Positions 7,396 through 14,925 of a DNA stretch of 64,000 nucleotides are shown here, one piece after another. The stretch lies in NCBI GenBank assembly GCA_030537195.1, contig JAUNOK010000011.1, forward strand, positions 1,588 to 65,587, read 5' to 3'. The stretch comes from Eubacteriales bacterium (lineage in GTDB: Bacteria; Bacillota; Clostridia; Lachnospirales; Lachnospiraceae). A model generated the notes under the pieces. It had not been told where the DNA came from and searched no databases. It worked only from the letters and a program-made list of their open reading frames with translations. How positions within the stretch are numbered: the first letter of the stretch is position 1; each line of letters begins with the position of its first letter. A program made the translations under genes and the position numbers.

Positions 7396-9573
7396 CTATA
7401 ATTGTCCATTCCTGATTCTTTCAAGATATAAAATCAGTTTCTCCATACTAATTGGCTTTGCTATATGACCATTCATACCACAATCCATACATGCCTTGAC
7501 ATCCTCTGCAAATGCATCTGCTGTCATTGCAACTATTGGAATTGTGCTATATTCCGGATTATTCATTGAACGTATTATTCTCGTTGCCTCATAACCATTC
7601 ATCACAGGCATGTTAATATCCATCAGAATTGCAGAATATGTTCCTGGCTTAGATTGTGTCAGCATATCTATACACATTTTTCCATTATCTGCATGATCAC
7701 ATATAATATTCTTATCAGCAACCATTTCTCTGAATATTTCCCAATTAAGTTCATTATCCTCAACAATCAGCAGGCGCATTCCGGAAATATCCTTATTCTC
7801 ATCCTGCTTGTCATTATTCTGCTCACATTCTTCATCAATCGGAAGAACAATGCTTACTGTGAATGTCGTTCCCATTCCAGGTGAACTATTGCATTCAATT
7901 GTTCCTCCCATAAGATCAACAATCTGCTTAACAATAGATAATCCCAGACCTGTCCCCTGTATACTGTTTACCTGGGTATTAACCTCCCTCGCGAACATAT
8001 TATACATATTCTTCTGAAACTCTCTAGTCATGCCAATTCCATTATCATCAACATTAAATATAAGCCTTATATCTGAAGAATTATCTGTAATTGTCTCTTC
8101 ATGCAGATCTATCTTAATCTTTCCGCCAGATTCAGTATATTTAATTGCATTAGTCATAAGATTCATATATATCTGGCTTAATCTCATTCTGTCTGCATAT
8201 ACATATTTATATGGAAGGTCTTTATAAGAACATTCTAATGTTATATTTTTATTAATAATGTTCTGATTGAGCAACTCGGTCAAATCATCCATTAAGCTTT
8301 CCAATGACAATTGTTCTGGATTCAAAGCAAGATTACCACTCTCAATTCTTGAAATATCCAGTACATCATTGATAAGAGTGAGCAGCTGTTTGCCCGAATG
8401 CAATCCCTTATTCATACAATCTATTACATATTCAGAATCATCTGGTTTCTTTCTTGCAATCTCCATTGTTCCCATAATGGCATTTAACGGAGTTCTTATG
8501 TCATGTGACATTGCAGAAAGAAATTGTGTTTTGGCTCTGCTTGCTTTTTCAGTCTTAATAACTTCTTCCTGAAGTCTGTGATTCATACTGGTAAGATAAG
8601 CTCCATCCACTATTATAAGTATAAAAAGTATTAAGCATACAAGTAATATAATATACCATGCACTAACCGTAACTTTAAGATCCTCGACACTTATTACTCC
8701 CAAAATATCAAGTGCAGAATCCGAACCAAAAGAAGAATAATACCACAAGCAATCGGTTCCTCTGAAATTCTTATACTCAAGTATTCCACTATCAGTAGTT
8801 TCAAGCCGCCTCTTAAGTTTATCTACTTCATTATAATCATCCTGAAAATTATATCCACGGATATATTCTCTGAAATTAAGAGATTTCATTGATGCCGACT
8901 GTATTACATAATCACCGGAACGTGTTATGATACCAATCTCTGCTGCCGAATATTCTGTAGGAAATACCCATGATTTCTTCACTTCTTCTACAGGAATAAT
9001 TCTCATGAGAAGATAATCTTTTCTCCCATCATCAGTGACTAAAGTTACCCTTTCTCCAATTCCAACTCCCATAGACTGGGTTTCATCTATTCTGTATTTA
9101 CCAAGTACACTGAATGCCTCATCAGTTCCATCAAACATGCTCTGCATAATTTCGCCAAACGGTTCCTCAGCTTCTACATTCTTATCTTTGTACTTGATAT
9201 AAGTATCAATCTTTTCTTTTCCCTCTGGATAATATGCAGAATATGCTTCATATGTATCCATGTCTATAATATGTGCATAACGGTCTTTATCAGTATTAAT
9301 AGTCCTCAGAAAATCTAATGCCTCTCCAAGTGTCATATCATTTTCAGATATATATCCAGCCCAGTCATTAACATATCCTTTTTCACTATCAAGATGATTC
9401 TGTGAAACCTGCTTCATAGATTCAATCATTCTTACAAAATCATCTTTTCTTGACTCTTCCTGGTTCCTATATATATAGTTAGTATATGCACCTGCTCCTG
9501 ACAGCATCAGGATAATCAGGACTATATTACATATTAATAATACTACTTTTCTTTTCTTATCTTTTTCTCTCAA
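7396..9573 (-). CDS. hybrid histidine kinase with C-terminal receiver domain
   Basis: A 725-residue membrane sensor. One transmembrane helix lies near residues 9-31 and a second near 305-328, enclosing an extracellular sensor of about 270 residues. Then comes the kinase core: phospho-acceptor motif MSHDIRTPLNA (His near 358), N-box NLMTNAIKY, and ATP-lid motifs DNGIGM and GTGLGLSIVKQIV. The C-terminus is a receiver (LLIVEDNELN, phospho-acceptor Asp in LMDINMPVMNG near 652, MTADAF, Lys in IAKPIS). There is no DNA-binding output, so it needs a partner. The start codon is TTG (9571-9573 on the plus strand reads caa) with GGGG eight bases before it. It is the first gene of an operon with a solute-binding lipoprotein. 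Confidence 0.9.
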   Translation of the reverse strand: MREKDKKRKVVLLICNIVLIILMLSGAGAYTNYIYRNQEESRKDDFVRMIESMKQVSQNHLDSEKGYVNDWAGYISENDMTLGEALDFLRTINTDKDRYAHIIDMDTYEAYSAYYPEGKEKIDTYIKYKDKNVEAEEPFGEIMQSMFDGTDEAFSVLGKYRIDETQSMGVGIGERVTLVTDDGRKDYLLMRIIPVEEVKKSWVFPTEYSAAEIGIITRSGDYVIQSASMKSLNFREYIRGYNFQDDYNEVDKLKRRLETTDSGILEYKNFRGTDCLWYYSSFGSDSALDILGVISVEDLKVTVSAWYIILLVCLILFILIIVDGAYLTSMNHRLQEEVIKTEKASRAKTQFLSAMSHDIRTPLNAIMGTMEIARKKPDDSEYVIDCMNKGLHSGKQLLTLINDVLDISRIESGNLALNPEQLSLESLMDDLTELLNQNIINKNITLECSYKDLPYKYVYADRMRLSQIYMNLMTNAIKYTESGGKIKIDLHEETITDNSSDIRLIFNVDDNGIGMTREFQKNMYNMFAREVNTQVNSIQGTGLGLSIVKQIVDLMGGTIECNSSPGMGTTFTVSIVLPIDEECEQNNDKQDENKDISGMRLLIVEDNELNWEIFREMVADKNIICDHADNGKMCIDMLTQSKPGTYSAILMDINMPVMNGYEATRIIRSMNNPEYSTIPIVAMTADAFAEDVKACMDCGMNGHIAKPISMEKLILYLERIRNGQL

Positions 9574-9596
9574 TACTTTTTCCCCGCCGTATCAGC

Positions 9597-10535
9597 TTAT
9601 TTATTATCATACAACGCATGATAAACTTTGAGGAACTTCTCATCTCTTTCCCCAGTTGCTATCCTGTCTCTGCCATCAGAATAATCGTAAAATCCTTTTG
9701 CGCTCTTAACGCCATATTCGCCAGCTTCATAATGTTCCTTAAGAAGTTCTGGTGGTTCTTTATCATCACACAAATCCTTCATAAGATACTCACTTATATG
9801 ATAGAATGTATCAAGTCCGCCAAAATCAGATACCTCCAATGGTCCTAAACATGCATATCTGAATCCAAGACCATATTTCATGACATCATCGATTCCTTCT
9901 GGTGAAACAACGCCCTTCTTAACAAGATCAAGTGCTTCTCTTAAAACCGCGAACTGCAGTCTGTTTGCCGCAAATCCCGGCACATCTTTATTAACAATTA
10001 CTGGTTTCTTGTCAATCTTTAAACTCAGATCATATATATCTTTGGCAACTTCTTCTGTTGTCGCATCACCTTTTATAATCTCAATAAGTGGAACGAGATG
10101 TGGCGGATTGAACCAGTGCATACCTATGAAACGTTCTGGTTTCTTAACAGATTGTGCAAGCCTGTTAATTGAAAGACCTGACGTATTGGTTGTTATAATC
10201 GCATTATCACTCACTACATCTGATAATTCCTTGTAAAATGTATCTTTAATCTCTACATTTTCAGTAAGATTCTCTGCTACGAAATCGCAGTCCTTAAAGC
10301 AGTCCATTGATGTCGTATATGACAGTGAACCAAGCAGCCTGTCTGCTTCTTTCTCTGTCATGTTACCAGATTTGACAAGAGTATCAACATTTTCTTTAAT
10401 TCTTACTTCAGCCTTTTTAAGGCTCTCTTCTCTGTGGTTATACAAAGTTACTTTATCAAAATACTTTGCATATATCTGAGCCATTGAAGAGCCCATTGCT
10501 CCTGCCCCTGCAATTACAATACTACTGATGTTCAT
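9597..10535 (-). CDS. 3-hydroxyacyl-CoA dehydrogenase family protein
   Basis: A 312-residue NAD-dependent dehydrogenase. The Rossmann motif GAGAMG is at 10-15 and the catalytic region GMHWFNPP has its His at 140, followed by the C-terminal helical dimerisation domain (VNKDVPGFAANRLQ, CLGPLEVSDFGGLDTFYHI, KSAKGFYDYSDG). It could act on 3-hydroxybutyryl-CoA or, like L-gulonate/lambda-crystallin relatives, on another hydroxy acid. No thiolase, crotonase or acyl-CoA dehydrogenase gene is nearby, so a butyrate-pathway role is not supported by context. GGGAGG precedes the ATG. Confidence 0.85.
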   Translation of the reverse strand: MNISSIVIAGAGAMGSSMAQIYAKYFDKVTLYNHREESLKKAEVRIKENVDTLVKSGNMTEKEADRLLGSLSYTTSMDCFKDCDFVAENLTENVEIKDTFYKELSDVVSDNAIITTNTSGLSINRLAQSVKKPERFIGMHWFNPPHLVPLIEIIKGDATTEEVAKDIYDLSLKIDKKPVIVNKDVPGFAANRLQFAVLREALDLVKKGVVSPEGIDDVMKYGLGFRYACLGPLEVSDFGGLDTFYHISEYLMKDLCDDKEPPELLKEHYEAGEYGVKSAKGFYDYSDGRDRIATGERDEKFLKVYHALYDNK

Positions 10536-10574
10536 AAATATACGCCTCCCTTTTGCTACACATTATAACACATT

Positions 10575-11192
10575 TTACTGTCTGTTATAATATGCGATTC
10601 CAGCATCCGGATTAAAATATGTTCTTATATACCCATCAGTAGATACAATAACGAATTCATTCGTGCTCTCTACATAATATACATCATCACCATCCTCAGC
10701 CTCCGTTTTATGCAGAGCGTCTGGGTTAGTAACAACCGCTGATGCTGCTTTCTCATACTCTTTTGCTGAAGAAAATCCCATATCCTTGCCATGTTTTTCA
10801 TAATGGGAATTAAGCAGTTTCTGGTTTCTGAATGTGTATGTTCTGGTCTGAGTATTATCGGACGTACTAACCTTAGTGGTACTTTCCTGTGCATCGGTGA
10901 TCACAGCATTTGCACTGGTGTTCGCAGTACTTCCAGAAGCTGTGCCACAACCCGACAGTCCCGCCAATCCCGCAATAAATACCGCAATTGTCAGGAATAA
11001 TGCAAGCACTGAATTAAACTTCTTAATACATTCATTCAAAGACAGCTTATTAGCACCACCTTTATAATCAGGATTCTCCGCCTGTATCTTATCATCTTCC
11101 CATGAACACACTGGACATATCTCGTAACTGCCCGGTCCTTCTGCAAATACATATTTCTTGCAACATGGACACAAATACTTCTTCTTATTCAT
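10575..11192 (-). CDS. CPCC zinc-ribbon / membrane / possible BECR-nuclease-like fusion protein
   Basis: A 205-residue protein of unusual build. Residues 1-55 match the small Cys-rich CPCC zinc-ribbon family (CPCC at 8-11, CPVC at 26-29, then WEDD and NPDYKGGAN). Residues 61-82 are hydrophobic and end in LSGC, a perfect lipobox with Cys at 82. After a Ser/Thr-rich linker, residues about 118-205 form a compact domain (LLNSHYEKHGKDMGF, YYVESTNEFVIVSTDGYIRT, YFNPD). From memory it resembles the C-terminal nuclease-type domains of polymorphic toxins. Either the cytoplasmic zinc ribbon is held at the membrane, or two genes have fused. A good RBS (GGAGAG) supports the start. Toxin activity is inference. 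Confidence 0.6.
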   Translation of the reverse strand: MNKKKYLCPCCKKYVFAEGPGSYEICPVCSWEDDKIQAENPDYKGGANKLSLNECIKKFNSVLALFLTIAVFIAGLAGLSGCGTASGSTANTSANAVITDAQESTTKVSTSDNTQTRTYTFRNQKLLNSHYEKHGKDMGFSSAKEYEKAASAVVTNPDALHKTEAEDGDDVYYVESTNEFVIVSTDGYIRTYFNPDAGIAYYNRQ

Positions 11193-11211
11193 TATTGTCT
11201 CTCCAATAGTC

Positions 11212-11307
11212 TTATAATATTAATAACGTCGTCTCTGTACCACATCCCACGAGCATACATATACTCATGATAATTACCATTAATAAACATCTTGTTCTGC
11301 CTCGCAT
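11212..11307 (-). CDS. 31-codon lipoprotein-like small ORF
   Basis: A short ORF with AAAGGAG eight bases upstream of the ATG. It encodes a basic start (MRGRTR), a hydrophobic core and a lipobox LVGC with Cys at 22, leaving only nine further residues before the stop. A promoter fits upstream (TTGCGG 11387-11392, 17 bases, TACTAT 11364-11369). It ends 19 bases before the CPCC fusion gene, which it probably precedes in an operon. It may be a true mini-lipoprotein or a truncated leader of a lost lipoprotein gene. Confidence 0.4.
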   Translation of the reverse strand: MRGRTRCLLMVIIMSICMLVGCGTETTLLIL

Positions 11308-11363
11308 ATTAATCAGCTCCTTTGTACATATATAATTGTTCCGACCATTATTTCACTGATAAA

Positions 11364-11392
11364 ATAGTATCATAATATGTACATTTCCGCAA
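11364..11392 (-). promoter_or_regulatory. predicted promoter of the small-lipoprotein/CPCC operon
   Basis: On the minus strand TTGCGG, a 17-base spacer and TACTAT. TGTACATAT-type inverted repeats flank it on the downstream side, possibly a regulator site. Confidence 0.4.
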
Positions 11393-11423
11393 GATAACGA
11401 GTTCATTAGTAATTACCACCACA

Positions 11424-11460
11424 TAAAAACTCTGCCACATGTATGTGCTACATATGGCAG
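11424..11460 (-). terminator. rho-independent terminator of the Rpn-type gene
   Basis: CTGCCACATGTA (11432-11443) pairs with TACATATGGCAG (11449-11460) with one mismatch; on the minus strand the stem is followed by AGTTTTT. Confidence 0.75.
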
Positions 11461-11488
11461 TTTTACACTAAGAATATCTTATACTACA

Positions 11489-12694
11489 TTACTTATTCTG
11501 ACTTTGCATTTTCAACAACTGCTGCTTCAGTCTGGTAACCTCATCCTTCAGTTCATTATTCTGTTCCTGTAAATTATCATTATGTGCCTTCAATTCATCC
11601 TTCTGCGCCTCCAGTTCATCCTTCTGTGCCTCCAGCTGATTGGTCTGTACTTTCAGTTCATCAATCTTCCCTTCCAGCTCATCCTTCTGAACCTGCAAAG
11701 CCTCCATCTCATCCTTCATCCTGTCTACCATCAATTCTGCTGTATTCCTATCCAATATTCTCAACGCCTCTGAAAACATACTGAGCACCTCCCCGGGTCT
11801 TTCCAAATACTCATTAATATCCTGGCGTACTGATTCCAGATCAGGAAATATCTCTATCAGTCTGTCTATCTCCTGTGGTGTTTCGGCTACAAACAATGAC
11901 AAGAACTTTAGTCTGTCTCTTTTCATCTTTTCAGAAACTAACTTGTCATTATACTGACTACTGTCATAATCATAACCCGTTATCTTAATACGCCCTTCTC
12001 TGATATCAGAATATCTGTATTTTCTGAACGTGTCAAGACTTACAAGCACGAAATCCTGTAAAAGCTCTATCTTGATTCCAGTGTTAAATCGTGTCTTTCC
12101 AACATGAAAATACAACGCCTTATCCATGTCACTTATAAGGCTTTTATTGCTGTCCTCAAACAGAATTATTGTATGAACCTTACGCATATCTTTATAAGAC
12201 GGCTTTGAAGAACCATTCATTGAAACTTCATGCTTTCTATCCTGATTCTTTCCAGTAATCATCTTATACTGACGCAGCACAAGATCAGCTGAATAACACG
12301 AAATTCTCTCCGCCGGGAAATCATATGATATCTTCTGAATCTCGATATTGGCAATACTTCCGTCAGCCATAAGTACAACCATATCCATAATAATCATCAC
12401 ACCAAGAAACTGTGAATCCTCATTAGGAAACACTTCAAGAACTGTAACCTTCTGCCCCAACAAACAGCTTACCAATTCTGAAAGTCTGTCTCTTCTCTCA
12501 ACTGGGTTGAATATCTTCTTAAAAAATGGATCATATAATAAAGGCAATGACCTCTTTCCCTTTAGAAAATCCTCATATCTCTTAACCCATTCTTCATTCC
12601 TTTTAAGATACTGATATGTACTTAAACACAACGAATCCCCATTAATCTGACGCATAGCTGCATCATAATAATCCTTCTCTTCACTATATCCCAT
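11489..12694 (-). CDS. Rpn/PD-(D/E)XK nuclease family putative transposase
   Basis: A 401-residue protein of the recombination-promoting nuclease (Rpn) / PD-(D/E)XK transposase-like family. Recognisable points are YDPFFKKIF (Asp 55), MDMVV (Asp 104) and IEIQ (Glu 118, Gln 120) as the nuclease core. The C-terminal 90 residues are a long coiled coil of repeated AQKDELE heptads, encoded by near-identical 21-bp DNA repeats (about 11590-11690). Such genes are often multicopy in Lachnospiraceae. They are related to mobile elements, but no terminal repeats or partner genes are seen here, so it is kept as a CDS. Confidence 0.85.
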   Translation of the reverse strand: MGYSEEKDYYDAAMRQINGDSLCLSTYQYLKRNEEWVKRYEDFLKGKRSLPLLYDPFFKKIFNPVERRDRLSELVSCLLGQKVTVLEVFPNEDSQFLGVMIIMDMVVLMADGSIANIEIQKISYDFPAERISCYSADLVLRQYKMITGKNQDRKHEVSMNGSSKPSYKDMRKVHTIILFEDSNKSLISDMDKALYFHVGKTRFNTGIKIELLQDFVLVSLDTFRKYRYSDIREGRIKITGYDYDSSQYNDKLVSEKMKRDRLKFLSLFVAETPQEIDRLIEIFPDLESVRQDINEYLERPGEVLSMFSEALRILDRNTAELMVDRMKDEMEALQVQKDELEGKIDELKVQTNQLEAQKDELEAQKDELKAHNDNLQEQNNELKDEVTRLKQQLLKMQSQNK

Positions 12695-12742
12695 AATACA
12701 TTAACTACACCGGTGATACTTCCTCCTCTGATATTAATAAAT

Positions 12743-12784
12743 ATGCACATTTATATATGTACGGTATCATATATAAATGTGCAT
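12743..12784. repeat. perfect 17-bp palindromic hairpin
   Basis: ATGCACATTTATATATG (12743-12759) and its exact inverse (12768-12784), separated by 8 bases, lie in the 156-bp gap between the Rpn gene and hemZ. There is no T-run on either side, so a terminator is not convincing. It may be an operator for the Rpn gene or a structured mRNA end for hemZ. Confidence 0.7.
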
Positions 12785-12850
12785 GTAAATATACTTGTCA
12801 TATTCTGTTTATTATATGTCGCAATCCGTCATCCATACGTCATCTGTGTT

Positions 12851-14266
12851 CTAAAACTCATTCTCCTCAAAGAACTTCCGCTTTCTCTCAATCATCTCAT
12901 CAATTCTCTCAACGTAGCTTCTAACATCTTTGACATTCTCTATTCTCTCAATTCTGACAGAATGATTAGCATCCCCTTCATTATGGAACACAACCTTGGT
13001 TGAAGCACCTGCTCCACACGCAATTATGGTCTGTTTCTCCTCCATAATAAGAATATTATATATACACTCAAGCCCAGAAACTGCATAACCAACATTTTCA
13101 AAGTTTCCTGCCATATTCTTCTGACGGTACATATAATATGGCTGCATATTAAGGTCTCTTGCAGTCTGCTCTGTCATCTTAATAATATTATCTGTATTCT
13201 CTATTGAAAGTTCTGCATACTGCTCACGCAAAATGTTAAGTCTTGATGCTCTCTTAATTGCAAGTGAATGTACTGTAAGGCTCTCTGGTCCCATAGCCTT
13301 GATTTCATTAAGAGTATGGGCAACTTCATCAACTCCTTCTCCCGGAAGTCCAAGAATCATATCCATGTTGATATTATCAAGTCCGGCTTCTCTTGCCATT
13401 GCATACGCATTCTTAATATCCTCAACTGTATGTTTTCTTCCAATTAAATCAAGCGTTTTCTGGTTCATCGTCTGTGGATTAATAGATATTCTTCCAACAT
13501 TATGAGCCTTAAGAACCTTGAATTTATCAGGTGTTACGCTGTCTGGTCTTCCAGCCTCAACGGTAAGCTCGCGGCAGCTGCTTAAGTCAAATGCTTCTTC
13601 AACCACTGTCAGCACTTTATCCAGCTGCTCTGCACTTAAAGTCGTAGGTGTTCCGCCACCCATATACACTGTATCAAGTCTTCTGCCCTTCATTGATTCA
13701 GCAACAAATCTTATCTCATTAATAAGTGCATCTACATAATTATCAACATAATCTTTATATGCTCCCAGAGCATATGAAGAAAATGAGCAGTACAGACATA
13801 TGCTTGGACAGAATGGAATTCCAATGTACAGGCTGTAACCTGTCTTATAGTCCATATCTGTCAGAATATCCAGCTCCTTCTTAGCAACTGTAAGCGCAAG
13901 GTCTGCCTTTTCTTCACTTGCGTAATGTTTTTCCATAAAATGTTTCTTAATCTGTTCTTCAGTTGCACCTTCTTCAAGCATTGTATATGCAATCTTGCTT
14001 GGTCTTACTCCTGTAAGGTATCCCCACGGAAGTTTCTTGCCAGTCTTTTCAGAAAGTTTCTTATAAAGACTATCCTTAAATACTTCATGGGCATTCTTTT
14101 TATCCATTCCTGCAACATCAGGCACTTCTATGGAAAGAATTTCATCCCTTTCCTCAGGCTTGGAATCTGCCTTAAGTGCCGTAACCTCAGTTCTTGGATA
14201 AAATGAACGCACAAGCACAACCGCATCATCATAAAACAAATCATTGTCAATCTTAATATATATCAT
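12851..14266 (-). CDS. hemZ: coproporphyrinogen dehydrogenase HemZ-like radical SAM protein
   Basis: A 471-residue HemN/HemZ-type radical SAM protein. The cluster motif CPSICLYC is at 153-160, followed by MGGGTPTTL and the HemN-like VEAGRPDS segment. An N-terminal domain of about 140 residues is typical of HemZ. These enzymes are linked to oxygen-independent coproporphyrinogen III oxidation, though several paralogues insert haem instead. An earlier ATG at 14293 overlaps the upstream stop, but AAAGGAAG lies before the ATG at 14266, which is chosen. It is third in the operon after rel and an MBL hydrolase. Confidence 0.85.
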   Translation of the reverse strand: MIYIKIDNDLFYDDAVVLVRSFYPRTEVTALKADSKPEERDEILSIEVPDVAGMDKKNAHEVFKDSLYKKLSEKTGKKLPWGYLTGVRPSKIAYTMLEEGATEEQIKKHFMEKHYASEEKADLALTVAKKELDILTDMDYKTGYSLYIGIPFCPSICLYCSFSSYALGAYKDYVDNYVDALINEIRFVAESMKGRRLDTVYMGGGTPTTLSAEQLDKVLTVVEEAFDLSSCRELTVEAGRPDSVTPDKFKVLKAHNVGRISINPQTMNQKTLDLIGRKHTVEDIKNAYAMAREAGLDNINMDMILGLPGEGVDEVAHTLNEIKAMGPESLTVHSLAIKRASRLNILREQYAELSIENTDNIIKMTEQTARDLNMQPYYMYRQKNMAGNFENVGYAVSGLECIYNILIMEEKQTIIACGAGASTKVVFHNEGDANHSVRIERIENVKDVRSYVERIDEMIERKRKFFEENEF

Positions 14267-14292
14267 CGTTGCTTCCTTTTCGCCTGCACACA

Positions 14293-14916
14293 TTACATAA
14301 ATGGATTATTCTGCTTTTCATATCCAATCGTTGTGAACTCTCCATGTCCCGGATACACATCTGTATCATCTGGAAGCTTGCAGAGCTTATCATGAAGAGA
14401 TTCCATCATCGCTGCAGAGCTTGCTGTAGGATAATCTGTTCTTCCAACAGAACCGGCAAACAATGTATCACCTGACATAAGAGTCTTGTCCGATTCAATA
14501 TAATAACATGTTCCACCAGCTGTATGTCCCGGTGTATGAATTGCTTTAATCTTAAGTCCTGCAAGTTCAAGAATATCTCCATCATTATGAAGTACATCTG
14601 CTGTGACTCTTAAGCTCATGCCATATGCATTAGAAAGATTTCTTGCAGGTGAAGCAAGAAGTTTTTCCTCATCACATGATGCATATATCTTAATTCCATA
14701 ATGCTTACGCACTTCATTGGCGGCACCTATATGGTCAAAATGTCCATGTGTAAGAAGTATTGCCTGTGGCTTGCTTCCTGAACGTACAACCATATCATAT
14801 ATAGATTCAGGCGAATCTGCCGGATCAACAATTATGCTTTCGTTATTCTCTTTGTTAATTATAAGATAGCAGTTAGTTGCTACTGGTCCTAATACCCTTG
14901 ATTCAATCTTAATCAT
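14293..14916 (-). CDS. MBL-fold hydrolase (glyoxalase II-like)
   Basis: A 207-residue metallo-beta-lactamase-fold protein. The binuclear metal motif THGHFDH (His 57, His 59, Asp 61, His 62) and the later HTPGHTAGG, SGDTLF and PGHGEFT are all present, as in YqgX/glyoxalase II-like enzymes that hydrolyse thioesters. It lies 9 bases after rel and leads directly into hemZ, the order common in Clostridia. AGGAGAG precedes the ATG. Confidence 0.85.
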   Translation of the reverse strand: MIKIESRVLGPVATNCYLIINKENNESIIVDPADSPESIYDMVVRSGSKPQAILLTHGHFDHIGAANEVRKHYGIKIYASCDEEKLLASPARNLSNAYGMSLRVTADVLHNDGDILELAGLKIKAIHTPGHTAGGTCYYIESDKTLMSGDTLFAGSVGRTDYPTASSAAMMESLHDKLCKLPDDTDVYPGHGEFTTIGYEKQNNPFM

Positions 14917-14925
14917 ACATCTCTC

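Noticed and set aside
9597..10535. Part of a butyrate-synthesis cluster
   Set aside because: No thiolase, crotonase, butyryl-CoA dehydrogenase or Etf genes are near, so the gene is reported only by family.
11584..11784. Short repeats that might suggest a CRISPR or tandem-repeat array
   Set aside because: They are 21-bp in-frame repeats encoding the AQKDELE heptads of the Rpn-type protein's coiled coil, with no spacers.
11489..12694. Complete insertion sequence
   Set aside because: Although the protein belongs to a transposase-like family, no terminal inverted repeats or target duplication could be found around it.
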